A stretch of 64,000 nucleotides of DNA from Pancytospora philotis. Its lineage: Eukaryota > Microsporidia. A program made the position numbers and the translations under genes. Below the pieces are notes generated by a model. That model worked only from the letters and a program-made list of their open reading frames with translations, did not search any database and had not been told where the DNA came from. The DNA lies in the NCBI GenBank assembly GCA_023647555.1, contig JALRLY010000272.1:1-64000 (forward strand), written 5' to 3'. Below, piece after piece: positions 29,063-38,306 of this stretch. Each line of letters begins with the position of its first letter. Position 1 is the first letter of the stretch.

Positions 29063-29383
29063 TTATAGAACGGCGGAGAACATGGAGGCGATGACACTTG
29101 CGAACCATACCGCAGCGAACCATAGTGCAGCGAGCAATGCTACACCAAGCCATGCCACAGCGAACAGCACCACAGCGCACAGTACTATAGCGGAAAATGC
29201 TGCAATATACCATGCTACGGAGAACCACGTCGCAGACAGCCACGCCACGGCGATCCATGGCGCCGCGAACCATGCTACGGCGGCCCACGCCAGGGCAAAC
29301 CACACAGCGACAGCCACCGCGGAAATTCTGCCGAGAACAAAACTCGTCCTGGTCTCGGATACAACTAAGCCTGTGACCATCAT
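29063..29383 (-). CDS. possible Trp/Ala-rich repeat membrane peptide (doubtful)
   Basis: 106-codon frame starting with two consecutive ATG codons (29381-29383, 29378-29380) about 20 bases after TATAAAAATTC. Residues 25 to the end consist of a five-residue period around VAWFA, giving a hydrophobic protein that would enter a membrane. The opposite strand is also open over the same repeat (29082-29393, ANHTA-type period). Because a 15-base repeat keeps all non-stop frames open, an open frame is weak evidence. I cannot decide whether either strand is translated. Confidence 0.3.
   Translation of the reverse strand: MMVTGLVVSETRTSFVLGRISAVAVAVWFALAWAAVAWFAAPWIAVAWLSATWFSVAWYIAAFSAIVLCAVVLFAVAWLGVALLAALWFAAVWFASVIASMFSAVL
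29093..29325. repeat. degenerate 15-bp tandem repeat (about 15 units)
   Basis: Imperfect units close to GAACCATGCTACGGC follow each other with 15-base spacing. The period is a multiple of three, and both strands read as five-residue repeats. Confidence 0.8.
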
Positions 29384-29675
29384 ATCCAAGTAAGTTCGAA
29401 TTTTTATAGGCATGTGTTTCAGAGCCTGTCCAATGGGAGGGTATATTAGCATTAATGCGCATCAGGACACATCCAATTAAATGCTTTTCGTGCATGAGTA
29501 CAAAGCACACATTTTTCGATATACGCGCACTGCTAGACAACTTAGATGTAAGCGGGAGTGTGATTCACCTGCCCTGGGTGTTATCATACCTATTCATCAT
29601 AATGCGTTCAACTCAGCAGCATAGCATAGCGCCGGCCGCGTAATGCTGTAAATCCAAGCGTGCAAAAATAAAAAC

Positions 29676-29756
29676 GACAATGACAAGATTTGAACTTGCG
29701 CACGATAAACGTAATGGGTTTCGAATCCATCGCCTTAACCACTCGGCCACATTGTC
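29676..29756 (-). tRNA. tRNA-Ser (anticodon CGA)
   Basis: 81 bases on the minus strand with the long variable arm of class II tRNAs. Acceptor GACAATG pairs with CATTGTC perfectly. Loop TTCGAAA gives anticodon CGA. The D arm GGCCGAGTGGTTAAGGC is of serine type. The innermost anticodon-stem pair is A-C. Confidence 0.92.
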
Positions 29757-29861
29757 AAAAATAAATTATCGTGAAGTATGTGAACAGCCTATATTATTGC
29801 CTGCCGCGGTCGACAAGCGCCTGTGCTATTAAATGTGAGAAACCCAGAGAACACCAAATAT

Positions 29862-31304
29862 TTATTGGACAGTGGGGAGAATATCATCTATCCGGACGAG
29901 CATCTGCACCGTCTCCGCGGCGAGCACGATCATGCTCTTGGACACCGCAGCCGGCTGGATGATCTTTTCGTCGTTCACCATGTCGGCGATGAGCCCGGAT
30001 CTGATGTTGATCCCGAAGTTGCGGTTGATGGATATGTTCTTCCTGAGCTGCGCGACAATGTCCACGGGGTATATGCCGGCGTTGTGCGCCAGGAAGTGCG
30101 GCATCGCGAAGAAGCTCTTGGCGATTTCATTGACAATCAGCGAGTGCGGCCCGGTGTAGGCCTCGAGGGCAACTGCGACGCCGGTCTCGACGGAGCCACC
30201 GCCCGGCACGATGTACGGCTCCGCCTTGAGCGACTTGACGACGCCGAATACGTCGTTGAGCGAGCGCTCGGCCTCGTCCAGCACCATCTCGTCGCAGCCG
30301 CTGAGCACGATCGAGCACCCGACGCCCACGATCTCGACGACGCCGCGCGTGCTCCGCGCCACGATCTCGCAGGGCGCCTGGATAAGCTCCACGTCGCTGA
30401 CAGGCGCGACACCGAGGGCGCCCGCGAGGAACTCGATCTCCTTGCGGTCCACGCCGTCGATGAACACAATGCCGAGCTTCTTGAGGAAATGCTTGGCGAG
30501 CTCGCAGCACGACTCGCGCAGAAGGCTCTTCTGGATGACCAAGAAGTTGGCGCCGCTCTTCTTGATCGCCTTGATCAGGTTGATGACGTACGCGCGCTCC
30601 TCGATGACGAACTGCTCCATCTGCGAGTAGTCGTTGATGAGCACCTTCGAGTCGATGTTCGTCTTCGGCGGGCTGAGGCAGAACTGCAGCAGTAGCGCCT
30701 TGTAGCTCCCCTGCGGCACCTCCACGTCCTTAACGATCAGTATGCCGTCGTACATCTCGATGTCGTCGATGTTCCCGCCCACGCGCTTCAGGATCTTCAC
30801 GTCCTCGGCCCGCCTGTCCTGCAGCGCGCGCACGGCGATCTCGGCCATCTTGGACGACTTGGCTGCGATCTTGGAGCTGAGGGACGTAAGCGCCACGTCG
30901 ATGAACTCGGCCTCGTCCACCTTGATCTTTATCGAATCGATGTACTCGATCCCCTGCTTCTTGGCGATCTCGAGCGCCGCTACCATCTGCGACGGATGCA
31001 CGTTCCAGCCCTTGAGCTTCTGCAGCTGCTCCACGAGGCAGCAGGCGAGCAGCACGACGGAGGTGGTGCCGTCGCCGCAGTTCGCGTCCTGCGTCGCGCA
31101 CATGCTGCTCAGGATCTTGTGGATCGGGTGGTCCTTGTAGTAGCCCAGGATGGTGGCGCCGTCGTTCGTGACGATGGACTTGCCGTCCTTGATCATCATC
31201 TTGTCGAGGCCCTTCGGCCCGTAGGAGGTGGACAGGGACGAGAGCAGCGCCTGCGTGGCCTGGTAGATCGTCTCGTTGATCTTGACTGCTCTTTCGCTGG
31301 CCAT
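29862..31304 (-). CDS. CCT4: CCT/TRiC chaperonin subunit delta
   Basis: 480 aa. Group II chaperonin subunit of the eight-membered ring that folds actin and tubulin. ATP site motifs: SYGPKGLDKMM (27-37), TNDGATIL (46-53), CGDGTTSVV (76-84) and VPGGGSVETG near 345. Delta-type features: the segment FLVIQKSLLRESCCELAKHFL near 250 corresponds to the VIQKSILRD stretch of CCT4. About 50 residues shorter than usual. The start MASERAVKIN follows AAATTTACCCGCA on the minus strand. The stop TAA lies in CAATAAATATTT. Confidence 0.93.
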   Translation of the reverse strand: MASERAVKINETIYQATQALLSSLSTSYGPKGLDKMMIKDGKSIVTNDGATILGYYKDHPIHKILSSMCATQDANCGDGTTSVVLLACCLVEQLQKLKGWNVHPSQMVAALEIAKKQGIEYIDSIKIKVDEAEFIDVALTSLSSKIAAKSSKMAEIAVRALQDRRAEDVKILKRVGGNIDDIEMYDGILIVKDVEVPQGSYKALLLQFCLSPPKTNIDSKVLINDYSQMEQFVIEERAYVINLIKAIKKSGANFLVIQKSLLRESCCELAKHFLKKLGIVFIDGVDRKEIEFLAGALGVAPVSDVELIQAPCEIVARSTRGVVEIVGVGCSIVLSGCDEMVLDEAERSLNDVFGVVKSLKAEPYIVPGGGSVETGVAVALEAYTGPHSLIVNEIAKSFFAMPHFLAHNAGIYPVDIVAQLRKNISINRNFGINIRSGLIADMVNDEKIIQPAAVSKSMIVLAAETVQMLVRIDDILPTVQ

Positions 31305-31319
31305 TGCGGGTAAATTTTT
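31305..31319 (-). promoter_or_regulatory. promoter element of CCT4
   Basis: Minus-strand AAAAATTTACCCGCA abuts the ATG. Confidence 0.7.
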
Positions 31320-31528
31320 GGAGCTCTAAAAATTAAAGCGTAAGGCCTGCAAGAGTTTGCTTAAAGGGTTATGCTGCCGTAAAATGACTGCCGATACTTA
31401 TTTATGTCAGTGCGCTTGTACGCAGCATAGTCCATAACCGCCATTCAATAAAAATAAAGTATAATGCTCGAGCAAGTCCAAAATATTTATTTAACATCGC
31501 CTTCGCGGCCCAGTTCTTCGCAATACAC

Positions 31529-33508
31529 TCAGCGCATATCAGAAGTCTCTCTCAGAAAATCGTGCTCGAGCAGCTCGGCCGCCTTCGCCCGCTTCGTCGG
31601 GTCGTACTGGAGACACAGCCGCATCGAGTCCACGGCCAGGGCGTCCGCCGCCGGGAAGTCAATCGGCCGCTCCTCGCTCATCACCCGCAGCACGCCCAGC
31701 ACGTCCTTGCAGTCGTGGATGTGCCTGCCGTACACCATGTAGTACAGTATGCAGCCCGAGGACCACACGTCCGTCGCCCGGCTCACGCGCCCGCCCGTGC
31801 ACTGCTCGGGCGATATGTAGTTCAGCGTGCCCGTCTTCTCGATGTTGAGCACCGACGTCGTGTCCGCCTTCATGCTCTTGCTGATCCCGAAGTCGATCAG
31901 CTTCACGCGGCCCTTCACCAGCACAAAATTGGCAGGCTTGATGTCGCGGTGGATGATCCGGTGCTGGTGGATGAACACGATGATGCGCAGGATCGACTGC
32001 CAGAGGTACTTGATGTAGAACAGGCTCAGGCCGCCTGCCTTCACGATGCGCTCGAGATCGATCTCGCCGTACTCCAGAACGATGTTGGCAATGTGGCTCG
32101 TAACCTCGAAATCGATCATATTAATCACATTCGGGCCGTGGGACAGCCGCTTCAGCGTGACGATCTCGTCCCTGCACAGCTTGCGGTGGTCGGGATCGTC
32201 GATGCGCATCTGCTTCAGCGCGTAGACCTCCCGGCCCATCAGCACCTTGAACACGGTGGAGTAGCCGCCCTTGCCGATCCGGCAGATCTTCACGATCTCG
32301 CGCTCCTTGAAAAGCATCGTGGGAAACTGCACGGGCCTTACAGCATCTCTGAAGTTCTGCGTGTCCTCCAGGATGTCGCACGCCAGCTCGGGCTCGTCCG
32401 CCTCCAGCACGGAGGGCTGCGGTGCGGGGCGCGGCGCTGCTCCCTCTGCCCTGCCCGCGGGCTTCCCCTGGCCCGCAACGGCATGCGGATTGTACGGGTC
32501 CCGCCGCACAGGCGAGAAGATCAGCTTGCCGTTTTTTTCGGGGCTGAAGGCCATCGTGTCGAGGATGTCGAGCTCGAAGGCCGCGTTTTTCTGCGCATTG
32601 CTGCAGTTCTCCTTGTCCCCAGCAGCGCCGTCCTCGTAGCTGTTGCTGTCCGCCTTGATGCCCAGCGCCTCGTTGACGTCGGCGCCGATCTCTTCCCGCA
32701 GCATCTCGTAGGTGGAGAGCAGACTCTCGGTGTTGCTGCTCATTTCCTTCAGGCGCTTGCTCAGGAACGATATCGTGCGCTCGGCCTTCTCGCGCGGCAC
32801 TGCATCGCGGCCGGGCGCTGCCGGATTGGCACAAGTCGACGCCTCGGCAGCGCGTATGCGCAAGGAATCCAGGTGCCGGTTGGTGAGGGTCGCAGCGCTC
32901 GGCGAGCTGTTATACACAACGCTGTCCTCCAGATCGAACGTAGCATTGAGGTCAGAGAGGTCGCTCAGATGGGGCTCTTCCTCCTCTTCGGCTTCCTGGC
33001 GCGGGCGGGCAGGCGTTTGTACAGCGGCTGCGGGTGCGTCCGCTGCGCTGGTCGGTGCAGTCTCTGCGCAGCCCGCGCCCCTTCCAGCGCCCGGGCACAG
33101 CTCGCGCAGCAGCATCCCCCGGTCCTTCAGCACGGCCTCCACCAGCGCCTCCTTGCCCGGGAAGATCTTCACGCGCAGATACTCCATCATACGCACAAAC
33201 ACCTGGTCAAACTGCTTCTTGCGGTGCGCGACCTCGAAGCGTATGTACCCGTGCCAGTACGCGCGGTGCGCCCGCAGCTTCACCTTCATGAGGTTGAAGA
33301 TGTGCTCCACGTCCTCGAGCTCGCTCAGCCCCGAGGCTATCTCCACGTAGTCCAGGAAAATCGCCACGCTGTGCTCGTCGTCGCAGAGATGCGCGAGCGC
33401 CTGCGTGTACGCGGTGAGCAGATGCTGCGGGTCGTCCCGGGACAGGCCCCGCAGGTAAGGCAGCAGAGCGGCGGGGTCTCTCGGGACCGGACTGGCTGCC
33501 ATTGGCAT
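31529..33508 (-). CDS. MPS1: Mps1/TTK spindle-checkpoint kinase
   Basis: 659 aa from ATG 33508; a second ATG at 33502 is equally possible. The dual-specificity kinase starts the spindle assembly checkpoint at kinetochores. Residues about 20-120 form a TPR-like helical region (LLTAYTQALAHL, AIFLDYVEIASGL), as at the N-terminus of TTK. A disordered middle follows. The kinase runs from 400: GKGGYSTVF, Lys432, HRDIKPANF (520-528), DFGISK (539-544), and TGTLNYISPEQ. KPANFVLVKGRVKLIDFG and the DTTS/GTLNYISPE activation segment are Mps1 hallmarks. All catalytic residues are present. The start lies right behind AAAATTTTTCGGG. Confidence 0.92.
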   Translation of the reverse strand: MPMAASPVPRDPAALLPYLRGLSRDDPQHLLTAYTQALAHLCDDEHSVAIFLDYVEIASGLSELEDVEHIFNLMKVKLRAHRAYWHGYIRFEVAHRKKQFDQVFVRMMEYLRVKIFPGKEALVEAVLKDRGMLLRELCPGAGRGAGCAETAPTSAADAPAAAVQTPARPRQEAEEEEEPHLSDLSDLNATFDLEDSVVYNSSPSAATLTNRHLDSLRIRAAEASTCANPAAPGRDAVPREKAERTISFLSKRLKEMSSNTESLLSTYEMLREEIGADVNEALGIKADSNSYEDGAAGDKENCSNAQKNAAFELDILDTMAFSPEKNGKLIFSPVRRDPYNPHAVAGQGKPAGRAEGAAPRPAPQPSVLEADEPELACDILEDTQNFRDAVRPVQFPTMLFKEREIVKICRIGKGGYSTVFKVLMGREVYALKQMRIDDPDHRKLCRDEIVTLKRLSHGPNVINMIDFEVTSHIANIVLEYGEIDLERIVKAGGLSLFYIKYLWQSILRIIVFIHQHRIIHRDIKPANFVLVKGRVKLIDFGISKSMKADTTSVLNIEKTGTLNYISPEQCTGGRVSRATDVWSSGCILYYMVYGRHIHDCKDVLGVLRVMSEERPIDFPAADALAVDSMRLCLQYDPTKRAKAAELLEHDFLRETSDMR

Positions 33509-33646
33509 CCCGAAAAATTTTACATAATATGCGCCTGCGAGCACTGAGGCGCCTCCTCTGTGGCTCCGAAGGTGAAGTTTTCTGCGCTCATAGCAACAAC
33601 GATGGCTGCACACATAGTATTGAGTTAAAGGCATGCCTACAGTAAT

Positions 33647-35092
33647 TTATTCCTGTTTCGGGTTCTTGTCTTCATCGCTTGCCCCTCCATTCCTGAGATG
33701 ATCTTTGATCCTGCCAAGCGCTTCGAGACGGGCGGGGTTGCTTACGCTCCTAGCCCTCTGCGCGATCCACTCCGCGACTTTCGTTCGTTGCTTGTCATCC
33801 ATGGCCCCCACGAAATCCTCGATGGGGACGAGAGAGCAGCCGCCGTACTCGATAAACTCCAGGAGCGCAATAATCTGATGCGAAGCCATCGCACACATGA
33901 CGCTGCCAGTCACAGCGTACCTCTGTCGTTTTGAGTGCTTGGGCACCACCTGCGCCACGAACAGCAGCACACAGCTTATGGGCAGCTTCGAAAGCGCCTC
34001 ACTGTCCTTCAAAACCTCGCGCAGGCTCGCTGCGCTAAACTCCTCGCTGTTACTCAGGACCTGGAGCATGTCGTGGGCCCATTTAAAGTAGACGTCGGTG
34101 TTCTCGTAGCAGGAGGATAAGACGTATACGTAGCGGCCGAAGAGCCCCTCCTTCTGCGTTTCCCAGTGCATCACCTGGTAGGATGCGCATGCCATCCAGA
34201 TGTACCTGAACCGCGACATGCTGGCGCTGTACACACCGTTCTGGTGGCTGTGGGATAGCAGAATGCCCGTTACCGTGCCTTTGAGTGAGTAGAAGGGGCT
34301 GTCGCTGTCCCGCGGGCGCGACAGTATGAACTCGATGAACGGGATGGTGAAACTATCCAGATACACCAGGAATTTGCTCTTATCAAGCGCAGCCCGGAGG
34401 ATGCTGGTAACCGCCCATTTGAGCGCTGAATTATTGTTGAAGCACTTCACCTGGAGGTACACAATGAAGTCACCGAGGTCGTTCTCGCTGGCCTTGGCGT
34501 AGAGATATGTCGCGGGGTCCATGGCCAGCTCGGCCTCGATCACCCGGTCGACAAAAGCGGCAGCCATGTACTTCCGCGCGTAGATGAGGGTTTTGTTGTT
34601 GCTGAACGTGCCGCCATTATATAACTGATTCACGCACGCCAGCGCTGAAGCGGCTTCATCAAGCGCATTGCAGTGCTTTAATATCTTGCGCAGCACAACC
34701 AGCAAACTAAATTTTTTCTCGGTAATTTTTTCGATGAACCAGCCGGCGAACTGCTCATTCAGCACCGACAGCTCGATGCACTTTGCCATGTCTGCGCATG
34801 CGCTGTTTGCTTGATTCTTCATGAACTGCTTGATGACGGCCTGGCCGCGGTCCATGCTGACGTACTTCTGGCAGTTGTTGAGCAGAGAGCGTAGCGACGG
34901 CTCTTCGCTTTGACTGAAAGACACATTGTCGCGTACTCCGTGGTCGGACAGGGCGCGGTCCAGTTCCTTCGCATCGATATCGCATTCCCAGTCGGCGTCG
35001 CCGTGCGGCTTTGCTTCTTCGTCGGAGTGTTGGTACTGGGCCCAGCTGCATAGGCACTGCCCCAGCAACAGCGTACCAGCGGCAAAAATCAT
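33647..35092 (-). CDS. secreted family D protein D1 (function unknown)
   Basis: 481 aa, function unknown. Signal peptide MIFAAGTLLLGQCLCSWA (1-18). Shared with D2: an acidic start (DADWECDIDAKELDRAL), a helical block FIEKITEKKFSLLVVLRKIL near 135-155, YLDSFTIPFIEFILS near 243-257, and RFRYIW followed by LSSCYEN near 290-330. The C-terminal KLPISCVLLFVAQVVPK is near 375. The start ATG follows AATTTTGCACCC, and the stop is inside GGAATAAATT. First of three tandem copies, all transcribed leftwards. Confidence 0.87.
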   Translation of the reverse strand: MIFAAGTLLLGQCLCSWAQYQHSDEEAKPHGDADWECDIDAKELDRALSDHGVRDNVSFSQSEEPSLRSLLNNCQKYVSMDRGQAVIKQFMKNQANSACADMAKCIELSVLNEQFAGWFIEKITEKKFSLLVVLRKILKHCNALDEAASALACVNQLYNGGTFSNNKTLIYARKYMAAAFVDRVIEAELAMDPATYLYAKASENDLGDFIVYLQVKCFNNNSALKWAVTSILRAALDKSKFLVYLDSFTIPFIEFILSRPRDSDSPFYSLKGTVTGILLSHSHQNGVYSASMSRFRYIWMACASYQVMHWETQKEGLFGRYVYVLSSCYENTDVYFKWAHDMLQVLSNSEEFSAASLREVLKDSEALSKLPISCVLLFVAQVVPKHSKRQRYAVTGSVMCAMASHQIIALLEFIEYGGCSLVPIEDFVGAMDDKQRTKVAEWIAQRARSVSNPARLEALGRIKDHLRNGGASDEDKNPKQE

Positions 35093-35172
35093 GGGTGCAA
35101 AATTACCTCTTTATAATAAGAAACCAGTGCTGCCTCTGGTCAGCTTGGGTCTGCATAAAGACAGAGCATCCC
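35093..35172 (-). promoter_or_regulatory. conserved upstream block of D1
   Basis: About 80 bases before the D1 start carry a pattern, in the same order, found before D2 and D3: GGATGCTC, then a middle part, then a TTATTA/TTATAA stretch near the start. It is conserved beyond the usual box. Confidence 0.5.
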
Positions 35173-35295
35173 CGTTTCAAAAGTTACATAGAGCCATAGT
35201 GTATTCATTCTTTATAGTAATTTATTTAGATAGAAGAAACTGAGGCCTGAACAGCAAGCCATAGTTTTTAGTTCGGCATTGTATTGATAAGCTTC

Positions 35296-36714
35296 CTACA
35301 TGCGCGTCATTTCTTTGAGATAGCCTATGATCCTGCCGAGCGCCTCGCGGCGGATAGTGTTACCTCCACCCATGTCACTCTGCGAGATCAGCTTAGCGAC
35401 TTCTACTCGTTGCTGGTCATTCATGGCCCGCACATAATCCGCAGTGGGGATGGGAGTGTAGCCTCCATTCTCGGTGAGCTTCAGAAGCTCAACTATTTGA
35501 TGCGAAGCCATGGCATTTAGAACACTGCTAATAAAACTGTACTTTCGTTGTTCCGCGCACTTAGGTACCGCCCGCGCTACAAATAGTAGCACGCAACACA
35601 CAGGCAGTCTGGCGAGCGCTTCACTATCTCTCAGAACTTCATATAACCGCACTGTGCTGAATTCATTGGTATCGCTCAGAATGCGGAGCAGGCCAAGTGC
35701 CCACCTGAAGTAGGCGCCCGAATTCTCGTAAGATGATGACAGAATGCGTACGTAATGTTCGAAGAGATCCTGCCCTTGTGTATTTGGATGCTTCGCCTGA
35801 AAGGTTGCACACATTTTCCAGATGTATCTGAACTGCGGGAGATGATCGCTTTGCCCGCTGCTTTGAAATTTGTGCGCTAGTAAAATATTTGTTACTGTCT
35901 CTTTAAGTCCATAGAAAGGACTGCCGCTGTTCTGCTGCAGTGATAGTACAGATTTGATGAACGGAATGGTGAAGCTATCCAGATACACCGCGAGCACATC
36001 GTTTCTGAGCACTGCTTCGAGGATAGCGGTAACGGCCCTTTCGAGTGTTTGATAATCATCGGAGCACTTCAACTGGAGATACACACAGAAGCTATCGAGG
36101 TCATTTTCGGTGATCATGTTATGCAGATACGCCACGGGCTCTGTTTCTAGCTCAGCACTGATTAACTGGTCGACGAAGGTGAAAGCCATGTATTTTCGCG
36201 CGTAAATAAGAGCTTCATAGTCGCTATGATAACCGCCGTTGCACAAGTGATTATTATGCGCCTGAGCTGAAGCGGCGCGCTTGAGCGCATTGGAGTCCCT
36301 CAGTATTTTACGCAGCACGACCAGCAGCTTGATTTTCTTCTCGGTTATTTTTTCGATGTACTCGCCGATGTATTGCTCGTTTAGAACTGACATCCCAATG
36401 CAAGTGGCCACATCAGCACACCCCCTGTTTCCTTGACTGTTCATGAGCTGTCCAACAGCGTTATAGTGCTGGTTTATGCTGGAGTACTTACGGCAGTTGC
36501 TGAACAGAGTGTTCAGTAACGGTTCCTCGTATTGTTTAAATAGCACATCATCATGTACTATGTGGTCAGTCAGTGCGCGGTCGAGCGCTTCCGTGTGTAG
36601 ATCGCGGTCCCATTCGACATCGCCGTAAGGCTCTGCTCCATCGCTGCCGCGTTGATATTTTTCCCAGCTGCATAAGCAATATCCCAACAGTAACGTACTG
36701 TTTACAAAGATCAT
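35296..36714 (-). CDS. secreted family D protein D2 (function unknown)
   Basis: 472 aa, closest to D1. Signal peptide MIFVNSTLLLGYCLCSW. Then VEWDRDLHTEALDRAL near 32-47, YIEKITEKKIKLLVVLRKIL near 135-155, FTIPFIKSVLSL near 245, RFRYIWKMCATF near 290, and ARLPVCCVLLFVARAVPK near 375. The upstream region lacks a clean AAATTTT box but has CCCC and the D-family block. Cysteines in the signal peptide and the CCVLLF helix are conserved with D1. Confidence 0.87.
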   Translation of the reverse strand: MIFVNSTLLLGYCLCSWEKYQRGSDGAEPYGDVEWDRDLHTEALDRALTDHIVHDDVLFKQYEEPLLNTLFSNCRKYSSINQHYNAVGQLMNSQGNRGCADVATCIGMSVLNEQYIGEYIEKITEKKIKLLVVLRKILRDSNALKRAASAQAHNNHLCNGGYHSDYEALIYARKYMAFTFVDQLISAELETEPVAYLHNMITENDLDSFCVYLQLKCSDDYQTLERAVTAILEAVLRNDVLAVYLDSFTIPFIKSVLSLQQNSGSPFYGLKETVTNILLAHKFQSSGQSDHLPQFRYIWKMCATFQAKHPNTQGQDLFEHYVRILSSSYENSGAYFRWALGLLRILSDTNEFSTVRLYEVLRDSEALARLPVCCVLLFVARAVPKCAEQRKYSFISSVLNAMASHQIVELLKLTENGGYTPIPTADYVRAMNDQQRVEVAKLISQSDMGGGNTIRREALGRIIGYLKEMTRM

Positions 36715-36795
36715 GGATGCGGGGAGATCCCTTCTTATTAACGAGTCGGTGACACTATTGGTCTCTTCAAAGATGAAAATATAGGAGCATCCCCT
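36715..36795 (-). promoter_or_regulatory. conserved upstream block of D2
   Basis: On the minus strand GGGGATGCTCC, a middle with GACCAATAGTG, and TTAATAAGAAGGG precede the start, collinear with the block before D3. Confidence 0.55.
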
Positions 36796-36964
36796 TACGA
36801 ATATCTTGGTTAACGATTCGCTTGCAGGAAGATTTCATATTATTTTCAAGATCTAACGTGGGTATTTGCCCGAGGACAACCGGCATAGTGGAAATCAGTA
36901 AGATGCATTTAGCTAATGAGATCGTAGCGTAAATAGAACACGTACTGGCCTGTAATAAATTTAT

Positions 36965-37537
36965 TCAGCTTTGTGCTGCATTGGTCAGTTGCTTGACATG
37001 TTCGTAGGCCCTGCGTTTACGCGCATCAATGAAAGCTTTCCATTTGTACACGTTACCACCATTGCACAATTGAGCATCGCGCGCCAGAGCGGAAGCAGCG
37101 TTGTTAAGCATCTTGCAGTTTTCTAGTATTTTGCTCAGCACAAACATCAGACTGAATTTATCATCAGTTATTCTTTCAATATAATCGCTGATGTATTTGT
37201 CGCTCAGAACCAACAGCCCAATGCATGTAGTCACATTTGCGTAATTCCCCTTCCCTTGGTCCTTTATAAGCCACTCGACTTCATCTTGGCTCAGATTCAT
37301 GCTAGAGTACTTCAAACAGTTGTTGAACAGCGAGAATAACGACTCTTCTTCGTATTGCATGAATAGCGCATCATCGGCTATCCTCGAGTCCGACAAAACG
37401 TGTTTTAGCGCATTCTTATCTAGCCTGAATCGCCACTCGATGTCGTCGTACGGCTCTGATATGGTGTTGAGCTGTTGACCATTCGTCCAGTTGCACAAAT
37501 ACTGTACAAGCAACGGTATACCGGACACAGAGAACAT
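36965..37537 (-). CDS. truncated secreted family D protein D3
   Basis: 190 aa, the first 40 percent of a family D protein. The ATG at 37537 (MFSVSGIPLLVQYLCNW, signal peptide) is chosen over one further upstream because ACCC precedes it and it aligns with D1/D2. It has IEWRFRLDKNALKHVLSD and YIERITDDKFSLMFVLSKIL, as in the relatives, then ends near residue 190 where the others continue for 280 residues. The stop lies in TGAATAAATTT. The shortened end with a good polyadenylation-type signal suggests a functional short form or a recent truncation. Confidence 0.75.
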   Translation of the reverse strand: MFSVSGIPLLVQYLCNWTNGQQLNTISEPYDDIEWRFRLDKNALKHVLSDSRIADDALFMQYEEESLFSLFNNCLKYSSMNLSQDEVEWLIKDQGKGNYANVTTCIGLLVLSDKYISDYIERITDDKFSLMFVLSKILENCKMLNNAASALARDAQLCNGGNVYKWKAFIDARKRRAYEHVKQLTNAAQS

Positions 37538-37612
37538 GGGTGCGGAGTAGATTTCCTTTATTAATATGGTAGCAATACTATTGGTCACCTTGGATATTCG
37601 TATAAAAGGAGC
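37538..37612 (-). promoter_or_regulatory. conserved upstream block of D3
   Basis: Minus strand: GATGCTCCTTTTAT, then GGTGACCAATAGT, then TATTAATAAAGG and ACCC before the start; the best preserved form of the D-family block. Confidence 0.55.
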
Positions 37613-38306
37613 ATCTCTTCTATTGACTATTGTGTGGTGACTTCTCATGTTTAAGCAGCAAATGGGCTTTATTCTTAAAGCGCAGTACAACCGTTTAAAA
37701 TCAGATTCTACTTTGCAGTTGCTTCAGCGTAACATATTGATACGCCGCCCCATTCTGATGGCAGTCTGGGAGCGCTTCCTGTTTCGGCCCAGCGAGCGCT
37801 CGCAGTCTAGCTTGTGTTTTGTTATAATGGAGCGTAGAGCGTGTGTGCGTCGCCAGAACCAACAACTATCGTTAGAGTACAATCACAAGGCTTGCATCAC
37901 GCTATCTTCATGTTAAGGACTCGTGGTTGTAGAATATCGTAACGCTACGCATGCTACGCTGAGGCTTCAAAAACCTTGGAGGCGCCTATCCAAAACGTGC
38001 GTACCTAACTCGTCTGGAACATTTTTCTAGAATACTGCCGCATAGCTGCACCACACAGCGAGCATAAGCGGACCAACGCCAGAAGCGATAGCACACAGCA
38101 TTATATTGCATTAGTGCAACTAGATAAAAAGCTGCGAATGCGCCCCAGTTTATTCATTCTAGGGCTCAAACTTATTAAATACGTCAAAGATGATGATAGC
38201 GCCTGGTCACTACAGATTTCTTTGCATGCGGTCTAGAACAGACATGATCGCCGGGCGCAACGTTTTTGCAAAATTTATCCAACGGGTTGTAATAATAACA
38301 CCCCTC
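37613..38306. other. intergenic between divergent D3 and E
   Basis: No supported gene; an 89-codon plus frame (37647-37916) has no promoter box or recognisable content. The element of E (CAAAATTTATCC, then CACCCC) is at the right end. Confidence 0.5.

Noticed and set aside
29455..29643. 62-codon plus frame before tRNA-Ser
   Set aside because: No promoter box at a fitting distance and no recognisable protein.
31562..33547. 661-codon plus frame opposite MPS1
   Set aside because: Antisense shadow of a clear Mps1 kinase; no ATG-promoter arrangement.
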